This document shows, piece after piece, positions 37,461-45,467 of a DNA stretch of 64,000 bases. The notes beneath the pieces were generated by a model that was not told the origin of the DNA, did no database searches, and saw nothing but the letters and a program-made list of their open reading frames with translations. Each line of letters begins with the position of its first letter. Position 1 is the stretch's first letter. The position numbers and the translations under genes were made by a program. The stretch spans positions 1 through 64,000 of the forward strand of contig CACOCY010000003.1 in the NCBI GenBank assembly GCA_902625725.1, written 5' to 3'. This DNA comes from an uncultured SAR116 cluster alpha proteobacterium (GTDB lineage: Bacteria; Pseudomonadota; Alphaproteobacteria; Puniceispirillales; Puniceispirillaceae).

Positions 37461-37808
37461 TCATTTGGCACAGTCGATACATAATGAGAATGTAGGGTCT
37501 AGCCTCAATCTTCCATCACTTATAAGCTCATCACAGTTTAAACAATACCCGTAATCACCCTCTTCTAAACGCTTTAAAGCGGCATTTATAAGCCTAATTC
37601 TTCCTGTTCTGCGGGCTTCCTTAGCTGTATCCATGGATTGTTGCTGCATTGCATCCATTCTACTCAATCTTCCGATTGCTTGTTGGTCAAGTTCTACGGG
37701 GGCTCTATCTTTGACAGTTTTTAGAGAAATGTTTGTGACATCCTGTAATTCAGACAAAAGCATTTTTTTAAAATCTGTCTTACTTAAGTGAGTTTTGTGA
37801 TTATCCAT
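37461..37808 (-). CDS. TraR/DksA-family C4 zinc-finger protein
   Basis: A 115-residue protein with a long N-terminal helical region and a C-terminal four-cysteine zinc finger (YCLNCDELI, then LCIDCAK), the TraR/DksA layout. DksA-like proteins bind in the secondary channel of RNA polymerase. The acidic DxxDxA coiled-coil tip of genuine DksA is not obvious here; SRMDAMQQQ is the nearest candidate. It is placed inside a metabolic operon between the trans-3-hydroxyproline dehydratase-like gene and the dehydrogenase genes with gaps of about 35-40 bases on both sides, so it is likely to be coexpressed with hydroxyproline catabolism. Confidence 0.87.
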   Translation of the reverse strand: MDNHKTHLSKTDFKKMLLSELQDVTNISLKTVKDRAPVELDQQAIGRLSRMDAMQQQSMDTAKEARRTGRIRLINAALKRLEEGDYGYCLNCDELISDGRLRLDPTFSLCIDCAK

Positions 37809-37848
37809 GAACGAACTAGTTAGTTGAATGTAAGTTTTAGTTTAATTT

Positions 37849-38874
37849 CTAAAAACCCCAAGTATCTTTTAATCTATAACCATCGGGCCAAGGATCATCA
37901 GGATCTAAAAAATGTTGATGGGTGCCCGTTATCCAAGCGCGCCCAGTAATTTCTGGAATAATAGCGGTTTTATCAGAGACATTTTCTTCCCTAACAATTC
38001 TTCCCGTAAATTTGGAATTAATAATTGAGAAAGCCTCGAATGTTTGTCCAACTTGCAAAAGTCCTTTTGCGTGCATTAACGCCATTCTTGCTGAAACTGC
38101 TGTACCAGTCGGTGAACGATCAATTTTTCCTGGGCGTACTGCTACAGCTGATTTCCCCTGAAGACCTGTTGGGGTTGAGGATAAAGGACCACAGAATGCA
38201 CAAAAAGATATATGGTTCCAACTCTGCTCTCCAGGATGTGAAAAACCAATTTGTTCGTTTGCCGTTTTAGTAATTAACATTCCAAGTTTTGCCAAATCAG
38301 TTGCTTCGTCTTGAACAAGTTTAAAACCAAGTGGGTCAGCCTCAACCACCACAAAACTGTCACCGCCATAGGCTGTATCGACAATTATTGTTCCAATACC
38401 ATCTACCTCAAGGGGGACATTCAGCTTATCCGCAAAACTTGGCAAATTTTGAACGGAAATTGTTTCAGCTTTCCCATTTTTACAACGTGCTATAACCTCC
38501 ACTAGACCGCCAGGAGCCTCTAGCGTCATATTAGTGATGGGCTCTTGCATCGGAATAATTCCGGCGTCTAAAAGTACGGTAGAGACACAAATCGAATTTG
38601 AGCCGGACATAGGAGGGGTATCCTCAGGCTCCATAATTATAAAAGCTGCATCGGCAGCAGGGTGTTTTGGTGGAACAAGAAGATTTACATGCTTAAAGAC
38701 ACCACCTCTTGGCTCATTTAATACGAAATTACGCAAATTTTCATCTTTCTCAATAAAGGTTCGTTGTTCCCAGATTGTATTTCCAGGTGGAGGTGCCACT
38801 CCACCAGTTATAACATCTCCCACTTCACCTTCAGCATGGCAGGAAATAACCTGAATCGTTTTTTTACTTCGCAT
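37849..38874 (-). CDS. Trans-3-hydroxy-L-proline dehydratase-like protein (proline racemase family)
   Basis: A proline-racemase superfamily protein of 341 aa. The two catalytic cysteine positions of racemases are replaced by Ser90 ([10 protein letters not shown]) and Thr256 ([10 protein letters not shown]). This rules out a two-cysteine racemase or epimerase mechanism and fits the dehydratase group that turns trans-3-hydroxy-L-proline into pyrroline-2-carboxylate. [14 protein letters not shown] at the N-terminus is typical. The reductase that would convert the product to proline is not in the window. Its place within the hydroxyproline operon supports the call. Confidence 0.83.
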   Translation of the reverse strand: MRSKKTIQVISCHAEGEVGDVITGGVAPPPGNTIWEQRTFIEKDENLRNFVLNEPRGGVFKHVNLLVPPKHPAADAAFIIMEPEDTPPMSGSNSICVSTVLLDAGIIPMQEPITNMTLEAPGGLVEVIARCKNGKAETISVQNLPSFADKLNVPLEVDGIGTIIVDTAYGGDSFVVVEADPLGFKLVQDEATDLAKLGMLITKTANEQIGFSHPGEQSWNHISFCAFCGPLSSTPTGLQGKSAVAVRPGKIDRSPTGTAVSARMALMHAKGLLQVGQTFEAFSIINSKFTGRIVREENVSDKTAIIPEITGRAWITGTHQHFLDPDDPWPDGYRLKDTWGF

Positions 38875-38953
38875 TCAAATGTCCCCTTATCTTAGTCTTG
38901 CTACCCAAATAATAATGATTATTTTTTCTTTTTAATACCTTCTTTGTTTAAGT

Positions 38954-40207
38954 CTAAAATCGTTTAACTGAAAAAGCACTCAAATTAATTGCTGGATTTT
39001 GCCCAAGCATTAAATCTCTCACTAGTTCTGCTGTTCCTGCAGCTTGTGTTAATCCAAGATGACCATGACCAAATGCATAGAGTACTCTTTTGGAAAAAGA
39101 TGAATAATCAATCACTGGTAGGCTATCTGGGAGCGATGGCCTAAACCCCATCCATCTATCATAACCACTTCCATTGAGTAAGCCAGGCATAAAATTTTCT
39201 GCTTTTTTAAGTAGAGCGTCAGCTCTATTAAAATTAGGGGGCCTTGTTAATCCTGCAAATTCTACTGCGCCTCCAACCCTAATTGCCTGATTTATCGTTG
39301 ACACAACGAAACCATGTTCTGCAAAGGTCAAATGCGTTTTCAAATCAAAATCTGAATTAGGTAGAGTTACATTATATCCACGCTCTGTATCAAGCGGAAT
39401 CTTGTCGCCTATTTTAGAGGCCAACTTGCTAGACCAAGCGCCTGCTGCTACGACACAAAAAGAAGCACTTACTTTATGTTCTTGCATCTTTATTAAAACA
39501 TCATTTTGGGATGGAAAAATCCTATCTACTTTTTTATCTACCCATTTTCCGCCACGAGCTATAAATATATCTTTTATATGCTGCACCCAATGATTTGGGT
39601 CTGTTACGTTAATCCAGTCTGGTGTGAAACCGGCATGTTCATAATTTGAATTTAATCCAGGCTGTATTTCAGCTATTTCTTCAGCTGAGTTAAGCAACGT
39701 ATATCGTACATTATGTTGGGAACATGCGTTCCAAAACATTGCGCTTCTGTCAAAATTTTCTTTATGTTGATATATCCTTAACTGACCATTTCGTCGCAAC
39801 AAGGGTTCTGCTTTTAATTCCATCACTTGTCGCTCTAATGCATCCCTTGACAGAGCCATTAAAGAGGCTTGAGCTTGCAATAATTTTTGAAATTTGTCTT
39901 GCCAGCTTGCTCTCCAAAAACGAACCATCCACGGAAAAATTGAAAAAATATAGGCTGGATGTATATATAAAGGTCCCGCTGGATCGAGAAGCCATTTTGA
40001 CGCAGACCTAATAATTTGTGGTGTCGCAAGTGGTAAAATATCTGCAAAAGCAAAAGCGCCCGCATTGTTTCTAGATGCATTGATTAGCTTATCAAAGCGG
40101 TCAATAACAATAACCGTTTTACCTGTTTGCTGCAATGACACGGCAATTGAAAGACCAATTATACCGCCACCAATTATAGCTACATCACAGTCTAGGGGTA
40201 GCTTCAA
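38954..40207 (-). CDS. D-amino-acid dehydrogenase (DadA-like FAD oxidoreductase)
   Basis: A FAD-dependent oxidoreductase of 417 aa. The N-terminus has GGGIIGLSIAVSLQQTG for FAD binding, followed by the DadA-type loop NAGAFAFADILPLATP. YDRWMGFRPSLPDSLPVID and the C-terminal FGHGHLGLTQAAGTAELV are typical of DadA and of single-chain hydroxy-D-proline dehydrogenases. It lies between the two proline-racemase-family genes in the operon. Likely substrate is cis-4-hydroxy-D-proline or D-proline, donating electrons to the respiratory chain. It appears to duplicate the role of the three-subunit complex downstream. Confidence 0.88.
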   Translation of the reverse strand: MKLPLDCDVAIIGGGIIGLSIAVSLQQTGKTVIVIDRFDKLINASRNNAGAFAFADILPLATPQIIRSASKWLLDPAGPLYIHPAYIFSIFPWMVRFWRASWQDKFQKLLQAQASLMALSRDALERQVMELKAEPLLRRNGQLRIYQHKENFDRSAMFWNACSQHNVRYTLLNSAEEIAEIQPGLNSNYEHAGFTPDWINVTDPNHWVQHIKDIFIARGGKWVDKKVDRIFPSQNDVLIKMQEHKVSASFCVVAAGAWSSKLASKIGDKIPLDTERGYNVTLPNSDFDLKTHLTFAEHGFVVSTINQAIRVGGAVEFAGLTRPPNFNRADALLKKAENFMPGLLNGSGYDRWMGFRPSLPDSLPVIDYSSFSKRVLYAFGHGHLGLTQAAGTAELVRDLMLGQNPAINLSAFSVKRF

Positions 40208-40287
40208 TTTATGACTCCAGAAAAGTTTTATTTTTTATATTATTTTAAAATTCTTAGCTAAACAATCGCGCGATGCATTATTTATTA

Positions 40288-41223
40288 TTAAAAGCTAATT
40301 CCATTACGATAGGGGTCAAGCAAATTGAACTTCAATGTTGCTTCCGAAGTTATAAAAGCACTTCCAGTGATAGTTGGTATAATGTGGTGACCGCTACCCC
40401 ATTTATAGCGCGTTGAATAGAGACTGCCAATTATACTCTCTTGTACCCATTCTTTATTTTCTGGCCATAACCCATCTTCTGCTAGGCAAGCAAGTTTGGC
40501 AGAACATCCTGTCCCGCAGGGAGATCTGTCATAATCGCCACTCGAACACAGCACAAAATTTTTACTATGTGCTTTCTTATTATTGGGTTTTCCATATAAT
40601 TCAACGTGATCTATTGGCTCACCATTGGGAGCTGTAATTTTTTGTAATTCCAGTGCACGTCTTATAGCAGAAGTAAAATTTACTAATTTACCAATATTTT
40701 GGGTTTGTACTGATATAAGAGAATTTTGGACTAAAAAGAACCAATTTCCTCCCCAAGCAATATCCCCGGTGACTTTTCCAAATTTTTCGACTTGTAATGA
40801 TATATTTTTTTTGTATCGATAGCTTTCTACATTAATGACTGATGCAGAATTTGAGTCATGTAGTTGAGCACTTACTATACCAACTGGTGTTTCTATTTTA
40901 TAAACTCCAAAAGATATCTGACCTAAATGGTAAAGAGTCACGAGAAGGCCTAAGGTAGCATGGCCGCACATTCCCAAATTTTTTGAAGTATTAAAAAAAA
41001 TAACACCTGTCACGCATTGCTCATTTATCGGGGCAACAATCAAAGCGCCAACCATCCCATCATAACCTCTTGGTTCACATAAAACAGCACGACAAAATTC
41101 AAGATAATTGTCTTCAAGCAAACGTGCTCTTTGTGAGAGAGGGCCATTTCCCAAATCTGGCCCACCCTCTATGATAACTCTTGTTGGCTCGCCACCTGTG
41201 TGGCTATCTATTACTCTAGTCAA
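40288..41223 (-). CDS. 4-hydroxyproline 2-epimerase (proline racemase family)
   Basis: Interconverts trans-4-hydroxy-L-proline and cis-4-hydroxy-D-proline. The 311-residue protein retains both catalytic cysteines, Cys86 in GMCGHATLG and Cys236 in DRSPCGTGCSA, and begins with the family motif DSHTGGEPTRVI. It overlaps the upstream deaminase gene by four bases. Proline racemase activity is formally possible from the Cys-Cys pair, but the neighbours (deaminase, D-amino-acid dehydrogenases, dehydratases) favour hydroxyproline. Confidence 0.92.
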   Translation of the reverse strand: MTRVIDSHTGGEPTRVIIEGGPDLGNGPLSQRARLLEDNYLEFCRAVLCEPRGYDGMVGALIVAPINEQCVTGVIFFNTSKNLGMCGHATLGLLVTLYHLGQISFGVYKIETPVGIVSAQLHDSNSASVINVESYRYKKNISLQVEKFGKVTGDIAWGGNWFFLVQNSLISVQTQNIGKLVNFTSAIRRALELQKITAPNGEPIDHVELYGKPNNKKAHSKNFVLCSSGDYDRSPCGTGCSAKLACLAEDGLWPENKEWVQESIIGSLYSTRYKWGSGHHIIPTITGSAFITSEATLKFNLLDPYRNGISF

Positions 41224-42170
41224 TGATATAATGCTTCACGTTTAGTCCAATCATCGTACCAAGCATTAAAAAGTTGGTATTGTTTTTCGATGTAATGTCG
41301 CTGTGATGCTGATAAAATGTCAGTTTCATTAAAATGGAATTCATACTCTTTCTCACCATTTAATACCATCAGATATTTGTAATAAAGAACGAGATCCGGC
41401 CCTTCATCAAAGCTAGATAAAATAGCTAATGCGTCATCTAATTCTTTGGCTTGACGGCGTGCCAAAGCATCTCCAATAGCTGCCTTTTCACAAAGTTTAG
41501 TTAACAATAACACTTCTTTTGGAAGCGCGTTCCCAATGCCCGTTATTGCACCTGAGGCTCCACAATTAACATACCCATGATATACAGATGTATCTACTCC
41601 AATCATTAGAGTCACATTTTCATCACGCGAAGTAATAAATTCAGCTGCATATCTTAAATCCTTATTTCCTCCAAATTCCTTGAAGCCAATGAGATTGGAA
41701 TGTTCAGCTCTCAGCTCAAAAAACAGGTCCGCCCTTGTGGCAAATCCGTAATAAGGACTATTATAGATAACAGAAGGTAAATTTTCTGCGGCAGATAATA
41801 TTGCTTTAAAATGAGCTTTTTGGGCGCTAGCTGAGGAACCTCTTGAGAGCACACGCGGAATCACCATTAAACCAAGCGCACCAGTCTTTTTTGCATGTTC
41901 GGCATGACGAACTGCGGATTTGGTGTTTACGGCACCCGTTCCAACAATGACGGGTATATTTGCACGAATTAAACGTTCTACGCCTAACATTCTCTCATCA
42001 TCTGTAAGAAGTGGCCAATCTCCCATAGACCCACAATAAATGACAGCAGACATACCAGCAGAAATTAACTCAGACGCCTTGTTTACCAATGCATCATAAT
42101 CTGGATTACGATTGGCATCACATGGTGTCATAAGAGCTGGCATACATCCCGAAAAAACTGAACTGACCAT
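41220..42170 (-). CDS. DHDPS/NAL-family lyase, likely 1-pyrroline-4-hydroxy-2-carboxylate deaminase
   Basis: A class I aldolase-fold protein of 316 aa, with the Schiff-base lysine in LIGFKEFGG near residue 164 and the catalytic tyrosine in YNSPYYG near residue 138. The start GCMPALMTPC is like HypD/LhpC, which deaminates and dehydrates pyrroline-4-hydroxy-2-carboxylate to 2-oxoglutarate semialdehyde. The semialdehyde dehydrogenase of the final step is not in the window. It has a strong GGAGGG ribosome site and is coupled to the epimerase by overlap. Lysine-type DHDPS is unlikely in this context. Confidence 0.88.
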   Translation of the reverse strand: MVSSVFSGCMPALMTPCDANRNPDYDALVNKASELISAGMSAVIYCGSMGDWPLLTDDERMLGVERLIRANIPVIVGTGAVNTKSAVRHAEHAKKTGALGLMVIPRVLSRGSSASAQKAHFKAILSAAENLPSVIYNSPYYGFATRADLFFELRAEHSNLIGFKEFGGNKDLRYAAEFITSRDENVTLMIGVDTSVYHGYVNCGASGAITGIGNALPKEVLLLTKLCEKAAIGDALARRQAKELDDALAILSSFDEGPDLVLYYKYLMVLNGEKEYEFHFNETDILSASQRHYIEKQYQLFNAWYDDWTKREALYH

Positions 42171-42242
42171 TTACATTCCCTCCATAAAAACAAGGCTATT
42201 ATACATTACAGATTTCTATTACTAAGACAAAATATAAACGAT

Positions 42243-42965
42243 TTATCTAACTTTAGATAAGAATTTTTGGGTCAATTCTGATTTTGGATTTTCAAAAATA
42301 TTTTCTGCTGTATCAATTTCTTCTATGACACCGTCATTAAAAAAAGCAACTCTATCGGATACATCTCTTGCAAAACCCATTTCATGTGTTACGCAAATCA
42401 TAGTCATACCTTCCTCGGCAAGCAATCTCATAGTCTCAAGAACTTCTCCCACTAATTCAGGGTCCAAAGCTGAGGTAGCTTCATCAAATAACATATATTG
42501 AGGATCCATTGCCAATGCTCTTGCTATTGCAAGCCTTTGCTGTTGTCCCCCGGACAGCTCACTCGGATAAACATTTAGCTTTTCCTCTAAACCAACATGA
42601 ACTAATTGCTTTTTAGCAATTTCAATTGCTTCTGACTTTGATTTCTTTTTTACTATCTTAGGCGCTAAAGCGACATTCTCAATAGCTGTTAAGTGAGGGA
42701 AACTATTCCACTGTTGAAATACCATTCCCATAGATTGACGTAACTTATTCAAGTCTGTGCCTTTATCGTGAACTTCTACACCATCTACTGTAATCGTCCC
42801 GCCCTGAATTTGCTCAAGACCATTTATGCAATAGAGTAAAGTTGACTTACCAGACCCAGAAGCGCCTATCACGGATAAAACTTCACCTTTTTTCACTTGT
42901 AGGTCAATGCCACGTAAAACATGCAATTGTCCAAAATATTTTTGCAGGTTGTCTATTTGAATCAT
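42243..42965 (-). CDS. Polar amino-acid ABC transporter ATP-binding protein
   Basis: Cytosolic ATPase of about 240 aa that energises the ABC importer encoded just upstream. Walker A is GASGSGKST, the Q-loop is [13 protein letters not shown], the signature is LSGGQQQR, Walker B is [12 protein letters not shown], and the H-loop is CVTHEMGF, in the order and style of GlnQ/HisP. The start at ATG 42965 overlaps the permease stop as ATGA; three extra N-terminal codons (start at 42974) are possible. Confidence 0.96.
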   Translation of the reverse strand: MIQIDNLQKYFGQLHVLRGIDLQVKKGEVLSVIGASGSGKSTLLYCINGLEQIQGGTITVDGVEVHDKGTDLNKLRQSMGMVFQQWNSFPHLTAIENVALAPKIVKKKSKSEAIEIAKKQLVHVGLEEKLNVYPSELSGGQQQRLAIARALAMDPQYMLFDEATSALDPELVGEVLETMRLLAEEGMTMICVTHEMGFARDVSDRVAFFNDGVIEEIDTAENIFENPKSELTQKFLSKVR

Positions 42966-43624
42966 TGAGACCATTTCCTCTCGAAACTAGCAGAAAAACG
43001 TGAGATTGGGTAAGAAAGAGCAAAATAGAATGCCCCAGCTACGGCTATAATCAACAATGGCTCCTGGGTTCTTGTCATGAGAATTTGACTTGCACGAAGA
43101 AGCTCTACATACCCTAAAACTGAAACTAACGCACTATCTTTCAGAACCCCTAGTGCAACACCTACCCAAGACGGAAAAATTGCACGCACACCGATTGGAA
43201 AAACAACATAGCGCAAATCTTGCCAGTAATTCATTCCAAGAGAACGAGCCGCTCTTCTCATTGGCTCACCAACCGATGCAATTCCTCCTCTTACCACATT
43301 TGCAACAAGAGCTGCTGTATATAATGTAAGGATAACTAATCCAGACTCAAATGCATCAAGGTCAAATCCAATGATAGGAGCAAAATTATAGAATAGTACA
43401 AGTTGAATTATAAGAGGTACAGACCTGAAAACATCTAAAATGGGCCCTAAAAGTATGGTTGCTGAAATTCGTCCTTCAAACAGCATCCAACCAAATATGC
43501 CACCAATGACCGTTCCAATCGAGATTGAGACAACGGAAATCAATAATGTCCGATATGCTGCTTCGGCCATGAAGAAAACATCATTTAAACCAAAACTACT
43601 GAAAAAACTTATTTGGTTTTCCAT
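42962..43624 (-). CDS. Polar amino-acid ABC transporter permease
   Basis: Membrane subunit of 220 aa, with about five transmembrane helices and the HisMQ-type EAA loop around [21 protein letters not shown]. It has the short sequence [17 protein letters not shown], typical of this group. It is 12 bases downstream of the other permease gene. The two permeases would form the heterodimeric channel for hydroxyproline or a related amino acid. Confidence 0.94.
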   Translation of the reverse strand: MENQISFFSSFGLNDVFFMAEAAYRTLLISVVSISIGTVIGGIFGWMLFEGRISATILLGPILDVFRSVPLIIQLVLFYNFAPIIGFDLDAFESGLVILTLYTAALVANVVRGGIASVGEPMRRAARSLGMNYWQDLRYVVFPIGVRAIFPSWVGVALGVLKDSALVSVLGYVELLRASQILMTRTQEPLLIIAVAGAFYFALSYPISRFSASFERKWSQ

Positions 43625-43636
43625 TAGGACCTCTAA

Positions 43637-44299
43637 TCAATAACGAAATAGTCGAGTTGCGAGAAGTTTTGAGATAAACAAAATTAGCTTAACCATAATG
43701 TAATATATTATTGCAGCTGCTGCGAAATATTCAAAAATTCTATATGTTTTACTGGCAAAAAACTGAGTTTCACCCGATAATTCGCGGAAACCAACCAACA
43801 TACCAAGAGAAGACATGAGCACTGCCCAAACAAATTGGTTAGTCATTGGATAGTAGACGATTCTCAATACTTGTGGGACGAGTATCCGAGTATAGGCATG
43901 CCATAAAGTCATACCCAAACTTCTAGCCGCTTTCAACTGCGTTTCTGGAATAGCATTGAAACCCCCACGAAAATTCTCAGCAAGATACCCTGCATTGTTA
44001 AAGCTCAATCCTGCCAGAACAATAAAAAATGGTGTCAGATGAATCCCTAATGCCCCTAGTCCAAATCCAAAGAAAAAAAGTTGAAATAAAGCTGGCGTAT
44101 TTCTAGCTAACTCGATCCAGCAAGTTGCGAACCATTTAAGTGGTCCTCTTGCCTTTAACTTTAAAACTGATAAAAATAATCCAATGACAATACCGATAAT
44201 CATCGATAATACAGCAACTTGCAATGTCACTAAGCTAGCTTCAAGCAAGTCAGGTAAACTTTTCAATACCGGACGCCAGTGAAAATTATAATCGAACAT
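43637..44299 (-). CDS. Polar amino-acid ABC transporter permease
   Basis: Second membrane subunit, 220 aa. The N-terminal membrane helix starts SLPDLLEASLVTLQVAVLSM. The family ELARNTPALFQLFFF motif and the EAA loop ETQLKAARSLGMTLWHAY are present. It follows the binding-protein gene after about 70 bases that contain a strong stem-loop. Confidence 0.94.
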   Translation of the reverse strand: MFDYNFHWRPVLKSLPDLLEASLVTLQVAVLSMIIGIVIGLFLSVLKLKARGPLKWFATCWIELARNTPALFQLFFFGFGLGALGIHLTPFFIVLAGLSFNNAGYLAENFRGGFNAIPETQLKAARSLGMTLWHAYTRILVPQVLRIVYYPMTNQFVWAVLMSSLGMLVGFRELSGETQFFASKTYRIFEYFAAAAIIYYIMVKLILFISKLLATRLFRY

Positions 44300-44314
44300 T
44301 GACTAAATCCAGGA

Positions 44315-44351
44315 TTTCCCCTCGTCAAAAAATCAGTTTGATGAGGGGAAA
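44315..44351 (-). promoter_or_regulatory. Stem-loop between amino-acid binding protein and permease genes
   Basis: Arms TTTCCCCTCGTCAAA and TTTGATGAGGGGAAA form a 15-bp stem with one G-U type pair and a seven-base loop, 16 bases after the binding-protein stop. It is probably a stabilising or partial-termination hairpin. Confidence 0.8.
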
Positions 44352-44367
44352 TTATTTTTGAGTTATT

Positions 44368-45168
44368 TTAATACATAACACCAGGTATTCTTAATTCTGG
44401 TGCTTCGCCCCCGACAAACTTGCCCCATAATTCTTGATAACGTCCAGATCTGACCTGATGCGTCACGAAAAGATTCAAGTAATTAAGCCAGCTAATATCG
44501 GTCCGTTTACCAACAACTGAAGTATAGTCGGTTGTCCATGGCATTCTAGGTCCAGCATCAATATTATCGTATTGCTCTGTAATTGGTTTTACTGCCGTAT
44601 TTGTTGTAATACCTAGGTCAGCTTTACCTTGTGCTACAGCAAGAAAAACCTCATTTTCTGACTGGTAGCCTTGATAAAGGTTTTCTTCTCCCCACTCTTT
44701 TGCGATTTTAAGCCATTCTTGCTCTGGCACAGTACCAACGGCCGCGGCAACACGCTTTCCACGGATATCATCAAATGTTTTTATACCACTATTGGAATTC
44801 ACTACTCCTTGTGCATAGTAAATAGCGTATGGAATAGAGAATCCAACTGTTTTTGCACGAGATAAGCTATCTGAGGTTGCTCCAAAAACAACATCGGCTC
44901 TTCCAGTCACAATAACAGGGAGACGCTCTGACCAAGTTAACGATAAAATTTCAACATCTACTTCGAGTGCTGCAGCCATGTCATTACAATACTCAACGTC
45001 AAATCCTGCTGGCTCGTTGTTTGAGTCGAAATACCCGATTGGTGGGAAATCAAGAACAACTCCGCATCTGAGGGTACCCCGGTCTATTACATCATCTAAA
45101 GTATCGGCGGCTATAGGGGCTGCGAACAACATAGATGCCAACGAAATTCCTATTAGTTTTTTAAGCAT
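44368..45168 (-). CDS. Polar amino-acid ABC transporter substrate-binding protein
   Basis: Periplasmic receptor of 266 aa (SBP_bac_3 family) with a Sec signal peptide (LIGISLASMLFAAPIAADT). After it comes the typical start IDRGTLRCGVVLDFPPIGYFD and the GFDVEYCNDMAAAL segment. RADVVFGATSDSLSRAKTVGFSIPY carries the ligand Arg/Asp region. It is the first gene of a run of twelve minus-strand genes ending at 34678. The ligand is inferred to be hydroxyproline (any isomer) from the downstream enzymes, not shown by the sequence. Confidence 0.94.
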   Translation of the reverse strand: MLKKLIGISLASMLFAAPIAADTLDDVIDRGTLRCGVVLDFPPIGYFDSNNEPAGFDVEYCNDMAAALEVDVEILSLTWSERLPVIVTGRADVVFGATSDSLSRAKTVGFSIPYAIYYAQGVVNSNSGIKTFDDIRGKRVAAAVGTVPEQEWLKIAKEWGEENLYQGYQSENEVFLAVAQGKADLGITTNTAVKPITEQYDNIDAGPRMPWTTDYTSVVGKRTDISWLNYLNLFVTHQVRSGRYQELWGKFVGGEAPELRIPGVMY

Positions 45169-45467
45169 ATTATCCTCCTCTAATAAAAAAACTTCAGATC
45201 AGAACTGTGGCATATTTGAATTTTATTGCAAGTAGAGAATAACTTGTTCAGTCTAGGAAAATTTTTTTATGCCAATTTTAAAATAATGAAAGCAGTTTTT
45301 ATGTTTATTTGAGGAAGCACATTGTTATAACTTAATTATTTATCTAGCCTTTCTACTAAGTTGTTTTTTATAGAAATTTTCGGCATATTCAAAATAATTT
45401 TACAAGGTATCTTTTTTTCTTTTGCAACTGATAAAAAATAAACTTTTCAATTAACATTGTTAAAAAA

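Noticed and set aside
37849-38874. Ser90/Thr256 in place of both catalytic cysteines in a proline-racemase-family protein, possibly a dead enzyme
   Set aside because: The pair and its positions agree with what I recall of characterised trans-3-hydroxyproline dehydratases, so it is a known functional variant and supports the dehydratase call.
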